Positions 1 through 8,612 of a stretch of 64,000 nt of DNA are shown here, piece by piece. A program made the position numbers and the translations under genes. The stretch spans positions 1-64,000 of the forward strand of contig JBBRWM010000003.1 in NCBI GenBank assembly GCA_038249195.1. The letters run 5' to 3'. Under the pieces are notes generated by a model, which was given only the letters and a program-made list of their open reading frames with translations, did not search any database and was not told where the DNA came from. Each line of letters begins with the position of its first letter. Position 1 is the stretch's first letter. Origin of the DNA: JAOUEA01 sp038249195 (GTDB taxonomy: Bacteria > Actinomycetota > UBA4738 > HRBIN12).

Positions 1-19
1 CCCGGCCTGAGGGGCCGGG
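1..19 (-). terminator. GC-rich hairpin downstream of the propeller gene
   Basis: A 7-bp perfect stem (CCCGGCC / GGCCGGG) with a 5-base loop lies about 37 bases past the stop of the minus-strand gene that ends at 56. It could be a terminator, but the bases that would hold a T-tract lie outside the window. Confidence 0.4.
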
Positions 20-55
20 GTCGCGGCGGGGCTATCGGGCGTCGATGCAGGCGCG

Positions 56-1171
56 TCAGACGGCGACGAGGCCGACCGATCCCGCCGGCAGGCCGGCCGC
101 CCCGGCGATGCTGACGAGAGCGCCGTTACCCCTCACGACGAAGGCGCTGATGTCGTGGGACCCGGCGTTCAGGGCGTAGAGGTACCCGCCCCCAGCGTCG
201 ACATCGGTCGGCGCCACGCCGGCGGCGGACGCGGGGCCGTTCATGAGTGTGAGGCTTCCGTCATGGGCGATGTCGTAGCCCGAGACGGAGTTGCTGCCCG
301 TGTTGGTGGTGTACGCGAACCTCCCGTGCCTCGCCACGGCCACCCAGCACGCTGCGCTCTGATGATCGGGCACAGAGGCGCTGATGGTGTCGAGCTGACC
401 GCCCGATCCCACCCGGTAGGACGAGACCGTGCTGGCGTCGGGGGCTCCGCCGAAGGCCTCGGAGACCAACACCCGCCCTCGGGGGTCGAAGGCGAACCCG
501 AAGGGGGTCTCGCCCTGGGACGCCTGGACGTTCGGGGCGCTCAGGCGCCCGCCGTCCCGCACCCGGTAGACGTCGATCAGGTTCGTGTTCTTCTCCGTCA
601 CCACCACGCTCCGGCCGTTCGGTGAGAACTGGACCTGAGCGGGCGCGATGCCCGCGCCGGACAACCCCACGGTGGAGCCGTGGATCGGCTTGAGGTCACC
701 GTTCCAGCCGAGCCGGAAGCCCGACAGCGTGTCCGACCCGTCGTTGAGTGCGTAGACCAGACGACCGCGGATCGAGACGCTGATCGGCAGGTCGCCGCCC
801 GACCACGCAACGTCCGTGAGCACGGGCCCGTTGTTGGTGATCCGGAACGCCGAGATCTGATCACTGCCCGGGTCCACGGCCACGAGCGCGCGGCCGCCGC
901 GGCCCAGGGCCAGGGCTCCCTGGCTGCCCAGTCCCGCGCCGGTACCCAGGCCTCCCGTCGCCACGGAGCCGGCGGCCGTGAGCGTGCCGTTCGCGGCGCG
1001 ATGGAAGACGAGGAGCGCATTGCCCGCGGGGTCGTTCGAGAGCGTGTACACCGACCCCTTCCTTCCGTGCTCGTGTTCGTGCGCCGTGGCGGGGCCGGCG
1101 CCCACGATGAACGCCGACAGGGTCACGGCGGCCACGAGCGCCAGCCCGCGGATGTTTCGGATGGATCGCAT
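56..1171 (-). CDS. secreted lactonase-type beta-propeller protein
   Basis: A 371-residue exported protein. The N-terminus (MRSIRNIRG, a hydrophobic core, then GPATA-HEHEH) is a Sec signal peptide with likely cleavage after ATA. The mature part is made of repeated propeller blades (for example SPNGRSVVVTEKNTNLIDVYRV and the later YALNAGSHDISAF), as in the 7-bladed lactonase / YVTN family (PF10282). The ATG at 1171 was chosen because AAGGAGG precedes it and the signal peptide begins there; the frame stays open upstream but has no signal peptide. Family members include 6-phosphogluconolactonases, but an exported copy is more likely a surface propeller of unknown role. The N-terminal HEHEHG could bind metal, which is speculative. 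Monocistronic as far as seen. Confidence 0.8.
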   Translation of the reverse strand: MRSIRNIRGLALVAAVTLSAFIVGAGPATAHEHEHGRKGSVYTLSNDPAGNALLVFHRAANGTLTAAGSVATGGLGTGAGLGSQGALALGRGGRALVAVDPGSDQISAFRITNNGPVLTDVAWSGGDLPISVSIRGRLVYALNDGSDTLSGFRLGWNGDLKPIHGSTVGLSGAGIAPAQVQFSPNGRSVVVTEKNTNLIDVYRVRDGGRLSAPNVQASQGETPFGFAFDPRGRVLVSEAFGGAPDASTVSSYRVGSGGQLDTISASVPDHQSAACWVAVARHGRFAYTTNTGSNSVSGYDIAHDGSLTLMNGPASAAGVAPTDVDAGGGYLYALNAGSHDISAFVVRGNGALVSIAGAAGLPAGSVGLVAV

Positions 1172-1343
1172 GGAGAACCTCCTTGGGGTATCGATGCCGG
1201 TCCCCGCGCACGGCCCTCCATCACCTCCCTTCGACGAGTCGTGCCGTCCGCGCGGGGCTGGGTCGACCCTAGGCAGCGAACCCTTGCGGCCATCGAACGT
1301 CCTCATTACGGAACGAGGAACTCTCCAGGCACTTGGATCGGTC

Positions 1344-1712
1344 TTACCCACCCGGCAGATCGACGACCGCCCGAGCCATGACCTCGATCGTTCGATCTCC
1401 GGGCAGCAGCAGTAGACGACCAACGTCGGCACGGACGGTCACGGTCGCCTCCAGCGAGCCGGCGGGGCAGACGCACGCCGTGAGCGCGGTGCCGTTGCGC
1501 GCGGCGAGGTCCGCCGCGACCTCCGCCGGGACCCGTCCCGTGGGAAGCGCGAGCTCCTGGGCGGCGGCAAGCGCGGCGGCGTCGGCCGCCCGCTGGCCGT
1601 GGGCGCGCGCCACCAAGGCCTTCCCGACGTCGGCCACGCCCATGGTGGCGATCACGGTGATCGCGATCACGCCCGCGGCGACCACCGTGATGGAGCCCCG
1701 TTCCGACCTCAC
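1344..1712 (-). CDS. TadG-like pilus assembly protein (small Tad-locus pseudopilin)
   Basis: A 122-residue protein, last gene of the Tad operon. After a short basic N-terminus (RSERGS) comes one hydrophobic helix (ITVVAAGVIAITVIATMGVADVGKAL), then ADAAALAAAQ, which is typical of actinobacterial TadE/TadG-like 'helicase/secretion neighborhood' proteins. Two cysteines (CVC) lie in the soluble part and may form a disulfide outside the cell. The GTG at 1712 overlaps the tadE stop in a GTGA motif, which fixes the start; a longer reading to 1772 would only run over tadE. It probably acts as a minor pilin or scaffold at the membrane. Confidence 0.75.
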   Translation of the reverse strand: MRSERGSITVVAAGVIAITVIATMGVADVGKALVARAHGQRAADAAALAAAQELALPTGRVPAEVAADLAARNGTALTACVCPAGSLEATVTVRADVGRLLLLPGDRTIEVMARAVVDLPGG

Positions 1713-2116
1713 GCGAACTCCTGGCGATCGGTCGCGGAGGCCCCCATCCCTACGCTCGGCCCGAACAGCCACGACACGAGGGGAACGCGGATCGCAGCCT
1801 GGTACGCGATCGTGACGGTCACCGGATCCCCCTGGGTCCCCGAGCGCTCCACGTTCACCTCGAGCTCTGCGGGGTCGAGCGCGAGGGCGGCGGCCGCGGC
1901 GGCGTCGCGTGTGGCGACGATGTCGGACTGGAGCGCCGCGGCGCGTGCCCCGGCACGCGCCGCGTCCTCCACCAGGAGCCGGTCCCGCACCAGCAGGCCG
2001 ACCTGGACCAAGGCCAACGCGATCACGAGGATCAATGGCAACACCAGGGCGAACTCCACGGCGGCCGTCCCTCGCTCATCCCGCTCGGACCTTGACCGAT
2101 GGGACCTAGGCACCAC
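1709..2116 (-). CDS. tadE: TadE family pilus assembly protein
   Basis: A 135-residue protein with the TadE signature: a basic N-terminus, RGTAAVEFALVLPLILVIAL, one transmembrane helix with the E of AVEFALV, and a helical and beta-strand tail facing outward. Known TadE proteins are minor pseudopilins of Flp/Tad pili that may be processed by the prepilin peptidase. The GTG start at 2116 overlaps the end of the upstream pilin gene by 11 bases, and its stop overlaps the next gene in GTGA, so translation is probably coupled through the cluster. Confidence 0.85.
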   Translation of the reverse strand: MVPRSHRSRSERDERGTAAVEFALVLPLILVIALALVQVGLLVRDRLLVEDAARAGARAAALQSDIVATRDAAAAAALALDPAELEVNVERSGTQGDPVTVTIAYQAAIRVPLVSWLFGPSVGMGASATDRQEFA

Positions 2117-2312
2117 TAGCGTTCCCGATCACGTTGTCGATCACCTGATCGAAGAACGCGGGCAGCTTCCCCGAGGAATGTGCCCACGCGATCAGGACGA
2201 CCGCGACCGCGGCCGCCGCCAGGATCACCAACGCGTACTCGGCGGTGGTCTGTCCCTCATCTCGACGGAGGAACCCCGACGCCCGGAGCAACAGCACGTG
2301 CAACAACAACAT
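2106..2312 (-). CDS. Flp-type pilin (DUF4244-like)
   Basis: A 68-residue prepilin. A charged leader ends in RRDEG, then QTTAEYALVILAAAAVAVVLIAWA forms the single hydrophobic helix. G/QTTAEYAL fits the class III prepilin-peptidase cut site with Glu at +5. Actinobacterial pilins of this kind are listed as DUF4244. The ATG at 2312 is preferred over the in-frame GTG at 2321, because a GGAGG lies 8 bases before the ATG. It sits between tadC and tadE as in other Tad loci, so it is the likely main pilus subunit. No prepilin peptidase gene is in the window. Confidence 0.8.
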   Translation of the reverse strand: MLLLHVLLLRASGFLRRDEGQTTAEYALVILAAAAVAVVLIAWAHSSGKLPAFFDQVIDNVIGNASGA

Positions 2313-2331
2313 CCGATCCACCTCCTCTCAC

Positions 2332-3165
2332 TCAACGGATGGATTCCAGGGTGGTGAGGAGGACGGGGACCACCGTGAGGAGGAGGAAGGCGGGGAGGAC
2401 GAGGAACACGAGCGGGAAGAGCATCTTGACCGGGGCGGTGCGGGCCCGTTCGGTGACCGCGGCGCGGCGCGCGGAGCGCACGGCGACCGCGAGCTCTCGC
2501 GTGGAATCGGCCAGGGAAGAACCGAGCGACTCCGTCCTCGTGAGGGTCGCGACCGCCTTGGTGAGGTCGGGGAGCTGCGCATGATCCGCGAGCGCGCGGA
2601 GTCGGTCCCGCCAACGCGCGCCGAGGTCCACGTCGTCGAGGACCTTGCGGAGTTGTTCTGCGAGGGGGCCATGGATGCCGTCGATCGCTCGGCGCAAGGC
2701 CAGAGGCGCCGCGAGCCCGGCCGAGGAACCCGCGGCCAACAGATCGAGGAGCTGCGGGATCTCGGCGTTCATGGCGGCCTGCCGGCGCCGCGCGGCACGC
2801 CCTGCGACGAAGAGCGGGAGCCGCGCCCCGGCCACGGCGAGGAGGGGAGCCACGAGCGGGCCCGGGAAGGGGACGATCACGCCGAACAGCACCCCGAGCC
2901 CCGCACCGGCCAGCCGGACGCCCGCGAACCGAGACGGTTCGACGGACCACCCGGCGCCGTCCAACGCGGAACGCGCGGAGGGGCCGCCGAGTCGCCGACC
3001 GGGTCGCGTCCGCCCGAGCCACGTCAAAGGGTCGGCCGGCGGATCTTCGGGAGCGCTCGCCGGCTGCGGCAAGCGAGCGACCAGGAGGTGGGGCCTCGCC
3101 TCGTGAACGGCCGCCGCGGCCGCCAGCGTCGCGGCAAGCGCGAACAGTTCCGCGATCGCGATCAC
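2332..3165 (-). CDS. tadC: TadC-like type II secretion F domain membrane protein
   Basis: A 277-residue inner-membrane platform protein for the Tad pilus. It has N-terminal hydrophobic segments (IAIAELFALAATLAAAAAV; GLGVLFGVIVPF), a cytoplasmic T2SSF domain (PQLLDLLAAGSSAGLAAPLALRRAI, a pattern shared by GspF/TadB/TadC), and a C-terminal hairpin (MLFPLVFLVLPAFLLLTVVPVLL). The GTG at 3165 forms a GTGA overlap with the stop of the upstream tadB-like gene, which sets the start. With TadB it should form the membrane core driven by the TadA ATPase. Confidence 0.85.
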   Translation of the reverse strand: MIAIAELFALAATLAAAAAVHEARPHLLVARLPQPASAPEDPPADPLTWLGRTRPGRRLGGPSARSALDGAGWSVEPSRFAGVRLAGAGLGVLFGVIVPFPGPLVAPLLAVAGARLPLFVAGRAARRRQAAMNAEIPQLLDLLAAGSSAGLAAPLALRRAIDGIHGPLAEQLRKVLDDVDLGARWRDRLRALADHAQLPDLTKAVATLTRTESLGSSLADSTRELAVAVRSARRAAVTERARTAPVKMLFPLVFLVLPAFLLLTVVPVLLTTLESIR

Positions 3166-3974
3166 CCGACCTCCAGCAGCTGCCGGATCCATACGAAGGC
3201 GAGCCCTTCCATGGCGAGCCCCACGCCGATCGCGGCCATCCCCTCCGGGGATCGGAACGCGCCCTCGATGTCGCGCCGCGACGTGAGCCACAGGAACGCG
3301 AAGAATCCGATGGGCAGGAAACCGAGGATGGCGCCGGACAGGCGGCCCTGGGCCGTGAGGGCGCGCACCTCGCGGGCGGCGTCGCGACGATCCCGCAACG
3401 TCGCCACCACCTGATCCAAGACCGAAGGGAGATCGCCGCCACTGCGCCGATGCAAGCGGAGGACGCCGGCAAACAACCGAGCGTCGTCCGTGCCCACCGA
3501 ACCCGCCCAGCGGCTGACAGCCGCTTCCATCGGCTCCCCCAGGTCGATGGCGCGAGCGACCTCGCCGAAGGTCGAGCCGAGCGGGGGCGGCGTCTCAGCA
3601 GCCGTGTAGTCGATGGCTTGAGGGACCGACAGTCCCGCCCGCAGGGCCGCGGCGACGGAACCCACAGCATCCGCCAGCTGTTCGTCACGGATCGCGGCGT
3701 GTTTGGCAGCAGCACGACGGCGCATCCCGCGGCGAAGCCCCACCCCTGCGGCGGCTCCGATCGGCACGCACCAGGGGGCGATCAACACCCAGGCCGCCAG
3801 TCCGCCCGCGAGCGACCACGGCAGCCACGTCGGCACCCGGTCGGCGCGACCAGCGCTCGGCAGGGCGTCGGCACCCCCGAGGCGAGAGCGCACGCGACGG
3901 AGGGCCGAGCCGCGGTGTGCCCGGCCCGAGAACCACACCGCGAGCCCCAGCAGGGTGGCGGCCAGCGCGTTCAC
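3162..3974 (-). CDS. tadB: TadB-like type II secretion F domain membrane protein
   Basis: A 270-residue platform protein. Two N-terminal hydrophobic stretches (LAATLLGLAVWFSG; SLAGGLAAWVLIAPW) are followed by the T2SSF domain (ADAVGSVAAALRAGLSVPQAIDYTA, then LRLHRRSGGDLPSVLDQVVATLRDRR) and two C-terminal membrane segments (LSGAILGFLPIGFFAFLWL and GVGLAMEGLAFVWI). The GTG at 3974 overlaps the tadA stop (GTGA), and the gene's own stop overlaps the tadC start in the same way. Smaller than many TadB proteins but complete in pattern. Confidence 0.85.
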   Translation of the reverse strand: MNALAATLLGLAVWFSGRAHRGSALRRVRSRLGGADALPSAGRADRVPTWLPWSLAGGLAAWVLIAPWCVPIGAAAGVGLRRGMRRRAAAKHAAIRDEQLADAVGSVAAALRAGLSVPQAIDYTAAETPPPLGSTFGEVARAIDLGEPMEAAVSRWAGSVGTDDARLFAGVLRLHRRSGGDLPSVLDQVVATLRDRRDAAREVRALTAQGRLSGAILGFLPIGFFAFLWLTSRRDIEGAFRSPEGMAAIGVGLAMEGLAFVWIRQLLEVG

Positions 3975-5260
3975 CCGTCCTCGCCCGGTTCGAAGAGCAA
4001 GTCGCTCACGTCCTCGCCCCGTTCGGCGAGCACCTCGGCGACGTTGGGCACGGAGCCGGTGGCCTCGAAGGTCCCATCCGTTCCGGCTCGGGAGCGGAAT
4101 CGGTAGAGCGACGCGATGACGGGCTCCCCGCGGTGGGTGCCTTCGACCGCCGCGATCTCCCACACCACCCGACGACCGTCGCGGAGCCGCGCGAGATGCA
4201 CCACGATGTCGATCGCCGTGGCGACCTGGTTGCGGATGTGCGCCGCGGGAAGCTCGACGTCGGACATCATCGCCATGGTCTCCAGGCGCCACAGGAGATG
4301 GCGCGCCGAGTTCGCGTGGGCGGTGGAGAGCGAACCCTCGTGACCGGTGTTCATGGCCTGGAGCATGTCGAGGGCCTCGCCGCCGCGGACCTCGCCCACG
4401 ATGATGCGGTCGGGCCGCATCCGCAGCGCGTTGCGCACGAGGTCCCGCACCGTGACCTCACCCCGGCCCTCCACGTTCGCCGGCCGCGCCTCGAGGGCCA
4501 CAACGTGTGGCTTCGCGAGCCGCAGCTCGGCGGCGTCCTCGATCGTGATCAGCCGTTCTCCGTCGGGGATGAACCCGCTGAGGACGCCGAGCAGGGTGGT
4601 CTTGCCGCTGCCGGTCCCGCCGCTCACGATCACGTTCACGCGTCCACGCACGCATGCCGCGAGGAAGCGAAGCATCCGCGGCCCTACGCTGGCCTGCCTA
4701 AGGAGGTCGTCGGCGCGCAAGGGCACCTGCGAGAACTTCCTGATGCTGAGCGAAGGACCGCGAAGCGAGAGAGGCGGGATGATCGCGTGGACCCGCGAAC
4801 CGTCCGGAAGTCGCGCATCCGCCCAAGGCGATGATTCGTCGACCCGGAGGCCCAATGGTCCTACGATGCGCTCGATCAGATGCAAGACGGACTCCTCCCC
4901 CTCGAATAGTCCATCCGGCGCCCTCTCGATCCGCCCCTCTCGCTCCACGTACACGTCGTCGGGACCGTTCACCATTACCTCGGTGACGCTCGGGTCCTTG
5001 AGCAGGAACTCGATGGACCCGAACCCGACGACCTCGTCCGAAACCTCGTTCACCATGCGGGTGAGCTCGCGATGGGGAAGGATCGCGCCGCTGCCACGAA
5101 GAACGCTGAGCGCCTCCTCCCGCACACGCACCTGTCGCTCCGTGCGGGGTGCCGACGCGAGCCCGCGCGCATCGACGCGGAGCCGCAGCTGCTCCCGCAG
5201 ATCCCGCCGGACGACGGCGAGGGCGTCGGGGCTCACCTGCGCCTGCTCGCGTCCCTCCAT
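3971..5260 (-). CDS. tadA: TadA/CpaF family secretion ATPase
   Basis: A 429-residue hexameric ATPase that powers Tad pilus assembly in the cytoplasm. The N-terminal domain holds SIEFLLKDPSVTEVMVNGPDDVYVE, typical of CpaF. The Walker A is GGTGSGKTT, followed by ITIEDAAELRL (Asp box), RMRPDRIIVGEVRGGEALDMLQAMNTGHEG (Walker B and sensor) and STAHANSARHLLWRLETM (His box). The ATG at 5260 (MEGREQ) was chosen because GGGAGG lies 7 bases upstream; the open frame continues to 5494 without recognisable protein. First gene of the pilus operon. A broken copy of its N-terminal part lies at 11385-11625. Confidence 0.92.
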   Translation of the reverse strand: MEGREQAQVSPDALAVVRRDLREQLRLRVDARGLASAPRTERQVRVREEALSVLRGSGAILPHRELTRMVNEVSDEVVGFGSIEFLLKDPSVTEVMVNGPDDVYVEREGRIERAPDGLFEGEESVLHLIERIVGPLGLRVDESSPWADARLPDGSRVHAIIPPLSLRGPSLSIRKFSQVPLRADDLLRQASVGPRMLRFLAACVRGRVNVIVSGGTGSGKTTLLGVLSGFIPDGERLITIEDAAELRLAKPHVVALEARPANVEGRGEVTVRDLVRNALRMRPDRIIVGEVRGGEALDMLQAMNTGHEGSLSTAHANSARHLLWRLETMAMMSDVELPAAHIRNQVATAIDIVVHLARLRDGRRVVWEIAAVEGTHRGEPVIASLYRFRSRAGTDGTFEATGSVPNVAEVLAERGEDVSDLLFEPGEDG

Positions 5261-5390
5261 CGTCGACCTCCCGTCCGTGCGGATCCACGTGTCGCCAACG
5301 AGGGGAAGCTCCAGGGAGAGCCGGCGACCGGTGTCTCGGTGGTCGCCGTTGGGGAAGCCGAACGATAGCGAGCGGCCGCGGCCGAACCTA

Positions 5391-5430
5391 TCCCCAAGGC
5401 GACCGATTCTCGGTTCTTGTCGGGGGACCG
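5391..5430. repeat. dispersed 40-bp repeat, copy 1
   Basis: Between tadA and the next gene. Compared with 15135-15174 it matches at 33 of 40 positions by eye, sharing TCCCCA.GGCGACCGATTC and GTCGGGGGA. Both copies lie in non-coding DNA upstream of a minus-strand gene. The rest of the gap 5261-5528 shows nothing else recognisable. Confidence 0.5.
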
Positions 5431-5528
5431 AATCGATCCACGCCGGGGGACGAGCGTGCCTGAGCACCCCAAGCTTCCACCGGCTACACGGCATCTGGAC
5501 ATGCTCGTCCTGGTGTGGGCCGGAGTCC

Positions 5529-7175
5529 TCAGCGGTCGTCGGGGTCGGCCGGCATGCGCTCGTCCACGATCGCCTCGACGCGTGCGTGACTCTGCGGGTG
5601 GCCCGTGACCGCCTCGAGGAAGGGCTCCCGCTCGAGGCTCAAGACCGTCATGGGCAACGTGGCCGTAACCGTCGCGGTGCGCGGCACATCGCGAAGGAGC
5701 GCGATCTCACCCACGTACTCACCGACGCCCCGGTAGGCCACGTGCGCGCCGTCGCGGGTCACCTCGGCCTCGCCGGCCGCGATGACGTAGAAGCGCTCGC
5801 CCACGTCCCCTTGGCGCATCAGGACGGCGCCGGGGCCGAGCTCGGTTCGCTTGAGGTTCACGAGTATCCGCTGGATCGCCGGCGCGGGCAGCGGGGCGAA
5901 GATCGGGAGGCCGCGGATCAGGTTCAGCGTGTCGGCGTCGGGGGCCTTGGCCTCCCGGTCGATCGCCGAGAGCGGAATCCAGAGCGCGAGGGCGGAGATC
6001 GGGGCAAGCGCTCCGACCACGATCAGCGCCGTCCGCACCCCGAAGGCGGCCATGAGCGCCGAGGCGCCAAGCGCGCCGGCAGCCGTCCCCAACGTCCCCA
6101 ATCCTTCGACGATGCCGAACACGCGAGCCAAGACCTCGTCGGGCGCGATCCGCTGGAGAAGGGTGTTCCCGGCCATCCACGAGACGGATCCTCCGGCGCC
6201 GGCCCCCGCGAACAAGAAGGGCGCACTCACGGCCGACGGGACCACACCGATGACGATGATGGGCGCCCCGAAGAGGAGCGACCCGCCGGCGAGGGACGGC
6301 ACCAATCGCCGCCGACCGACCAACGCCACCGTGAAGAGCGCCCCGACCAACCCGCCGAGCCCCGCGGCCGAGTTGAGGAATCCCGCCCACCCCTGACCCT
6401 TGTGGAGGAGGTCGATGGCCACACCCACGTAGATCACGTCGAGGGCTCCCAACAGGAACAGGCTCGCCGCCAGCACGACGACGAGCAGGCCGGCCATGCG
6501 TTCCTCCGCGAGCGCCCGGAAGCCTCCGAACGCCTCGCGCACCACGTCGCGCGCGTCCATCGGCTCCTCGGGCCGCATCCCACCGGAGGCCACATCGAGG
6601 CGGGCGACCAACAGGGCACCGACGAACACGACCACCGCGAACAGGGCGAACACCGCAGCCGGCCCGGTCCTCGCTAGCACCACACCGGCGACGAACGGTC
6701 CGACCACCAGCGAAGCACTCTCGGCCATGGCCATCACGGAGTTGGCCGCGGTCAGCTCCTTCGGGCTGGTGGCCACGCTGGGCAGGAGCGCGAACTGGGT
6801 GGGCCTCGTGAACGTCATGCTGGCGGCCGCGACGGTCGCGAACACCAGCGTCAGCCCGAACGGCGCGTTCGCGGCAAGGGCGATCGCGACCGCGCCGAGC
6901 GCGACCGCTTGCACGAGGTAGCTCACGAAGAGCACGCGGTCGCGCGCGAACCGGTCCCCGGCGTAGGCGCCGAACGGAGCCACGAGCCCCGCGGGGAGCA
7001 GCTGGATGGCCGCGACCAGCCCGGCAGCGGTGGCGCCCCCACGGTCGTACGCGTAGACGAGGATCGCGATCCAGGTGCCGTACTCCGACATGCCGAACCC
7101 GAAGTACGCGAACTCGATCCGCGCCATCCGAGGATCACGCGCGACCGCACTCACGATGCGCACCTGATCCCTCAT
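5529..7175 (-). CDS. MFS transporter fused to a cyclic-nucleotide-binding domain
   Basis: A 548-residue inner-membrane protein. Residues about 1-420 are a 12-helix major facilitator domain of the enterobactin-exporter/DHA3 type (YFGFGMSEYGTWIAILVYAYDRGG; an RxxRDRVLF loop between helices 2 and 3). Residues about 430-545 are a Crp-like cNMP-binding domain: GAVLMRQGDVGERFYVIAAGEAEV, then the phosphate-binding cassette region GEIALLRDVPRTATV. No HTH follows, so the domain probably senses a ligand and gates or targets the transporter. The ATG at 7175 has GATGCT 7 bases before it, as in other apparently leaderless genes here; an ATG at 7187 is the alternative. Substrate unknown. Confidence 0.85.
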   Translation of the reverse strand: MRDQVRIVSAVARDPRMARIEFAYFGFGMSEYGTWIAILVYAYDRGGATAAGLVAAIQLLPAGLVAPFGAYAGDRFARDRVLFVSYLVQAVALGAVAIALAANAPFGLTLVFATVAAASMTFTRPTQFALLPSVATSPKELTAANSVMAMAESASLVVGPFVAGVVLARTGPAAVFALFAVVVFVGALLVARLDVASGGMRPEEPMDARDVVREAFGGFRALAEERMAGLLVVVLAASLFLLGALDVIYVGVAIDLLHKGQGWAGFLNSAAGLGGLVGALFTVALVGRRRLVPSLAGGSLLFGAPIIVIGVVPSAVSAPFLFAGAGAGGSVSWMAGNTLLQRIAPDEVLARVFGIVEGLGTLGTAAGALGASALMAAFGVRTALIVVGALAPISALALWIPLSAIDREAKAPDADTLNLIRGLPIFAPLPAPAIQRILVNLKRTELGPGAVLMRQGDVGERFYVIAAGEAEVTRDGAHVAYRGVGEYVGEIALLRDVPRTATVTATLPMTVLSLEREPFLEAVTGHPQSHARVEAIVDERMPADPDDR

Positions 7176-7475
7176 GGGGCGCAGCATCGCACGTGGGCCG
7201 GACCCGGCTTGCGGCCCCGCACCTCTGGCCGGAGGATGGGTCGGTGGAGAGATGGGCAACCATTCACGAGCTGAAGGGCGTCCCCGACCGCTGGCATCTC
7301 TACCTGGTGGTGAGCTGAGGTGAAGGCATCCTGCAGGACGATTGCGCCTCGGATCGGCTCGGGAGTCTCCGCGGCGGCCGCGATCGACGTATCGAGGTTT
7401 AGGGCACGCTGGACATGATCGCGCTGAAGTCGGCGCGGCCATGATCACCACGACTGCATAACGGAGCCAGAGCTC

Positions 7476-8120
7476 ATGTCGACCGAGCCGACAACAGCAA
7501 CCGTACGCGGCGCGTGCGCCTGCGGTGCGAACACCTTCGAAGTGACGGCAGGGGTTCCCATGCAGCGCTTCTACTGCCACTGCTTGTACTGCCAACAGTT
7601 CATGGGCAAGCCGTACACCGATGTCACCTTCGTCCGCGCGAAGAAGATCGACGTGCACGCCGAGCGCGCGACCTTCGTCAACCCGAAACTGCTGCCTCCG
7701 GGTTTCGCCCATGGGCGCGGCTCTCGGTTCGGGCACCCCGACCGCGGCCGCTTCGCGAAGTGCGCGGATCTCGATCGCGCCCGCTGCGACGAGTGCGGAG
7801 AGCCGTTCGTCGAGACCATCGGCGGATCGGCGGGAATGGTGTTCATCCCCAGCGTCAACTTCGAACGCCAGGATCGGCTCCCTCCCGTGCAGCGGCACAT
7901 CTACTACCGGCTGCGTGAACAAGACGTCGCCGACGAACTGCCGAAGAACCGCTACTTCGCCAGCAGCCAACTGGCTATCGTGCGGATGATCGGCCGTCTG
8001 TTCCGCCGGGCGGTGAACACCCCGTCCCAGGGCCGCACTGCGCCCCCTGGAGGGCAGCCGGAGGCAGTCACACAAGTTCCAACCGCAGACCCAGACTCCC
8101 TCGGGAGGGCATCCCCATGA
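7476..8120 (+). CDS. GFA / CENP-V family zinc protein
   Basis: A 214-residue protein with the zinc-binding cysteine pattern of the GFA (glutathione-dependent formaldehyde-activating)/CENP-V fold: GACACGANTFEV, then YCHCLYCQQFMG, then ARCDECGEPF. Members bind two zinc ions through CxC, CxxC and single Cys ligands. The formaldehyde role is proven for very few of them, so the actual reaction is unknown. The last 50 residues (VNTPSQGRTAPPGG onward) are low-complexity and may be read-through into junk. It ends at the edge of a propeller remnant on the other strand, and the 300-base gap before it (7188-7475) holds no clear gene. Confidence 0.7.
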   Translation: MSTEPTTATVRGACACGANTFEVTAGVPMQRFYCHCLYCQQFMGKPYTDVTFVRAKKIDVHAERATFVNPKLLPPGFAHGRGSRFGHPDRGRFAKCADLDRARCDECGEPFVETIGGSAGMVFIPSVNFERQDRLPPVQRHIYYRLREQDVADELPKNRYFASSQLAIVRMIGRLFRRAVNTPSQGRTAPPGGQPEAVTQVPTADPDSLGRASP

Positions 8121-8346
8121 ACGACTCATCGGGCGACCACACGGGATCCGCGTCATACCCCGGGTCATCGGTGAGCCGAACAACGCCGCTCCCGTCGGCA
8201 TCCATGACCGCGATGTCCTAGCTCTGAGCCCCCGGCGCGCTGACCTGGAATGCGATCGCGCAGCCGTCCGGCGACCACGCTGGTTCCTGCTCATCCCACT
8301 CGTCGTGGGTCAACGCGACGGGGGCGGAACTGCCGACCGCCGTCAT
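8118..8346 (-). pseudogene. remnant of a TolB-like PD40 propeller gene
   Basis: Reading the minus strand from an ATG at 8346 gives two PD40 propeller motifs, EPAWSPDGCAIAFQV and DIAVMDADGSGVVRLTDD...PVWSPDES. They are in one frame but split by an in-frame TAG at 8218-8220. No upstream or downstream blades are readable. The motifs resemble those of the intact TolB-like lipoprotein at 18759-19745, so this may be the leftover of a paralog. No function expected. Confidence 0.65.
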
Positions 8347-8612
8347 GACGTTTACCGCGGCGAACGAGTCAGCGAGGTCGGTCATCGAAGGCCCCCTTCT
8401 GCTTGACCAGCTGTGTTGCCAAGGTCATGAGCGCCTCGTTCATCCGGGTGAGACTCGACGCCAACGGGGACCGCCCGAGGGGTCAAGCCCTCAGGTGTGG
8501 TGTCCTCCCACTTCCGTGGTGGTGACACCCGGGCGAACCATCCCCTGGGACGGCACACTGGTCCGGCGAGGCCCGCGCTCGTGTGGGCCGCAACCGAGGA
8601 TGGACCACGATC

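Noticed and set aside
7213..7318. A short peptide ending in VERWATIHELKGVPDRWHLYLVVS on the plus strand
   Set aside because: It looks protein-like, but no start codon or family was found and it is too short to call; possibly a C-terminal remnant.
5529..8294. A 921-residue open frame reading through the MFS gene and beyond on the minus strand
   Set aside because: Only the part from 7175 down encodes recognisable protein; the upstream part runs antisense to the GFA gene and has no domain.
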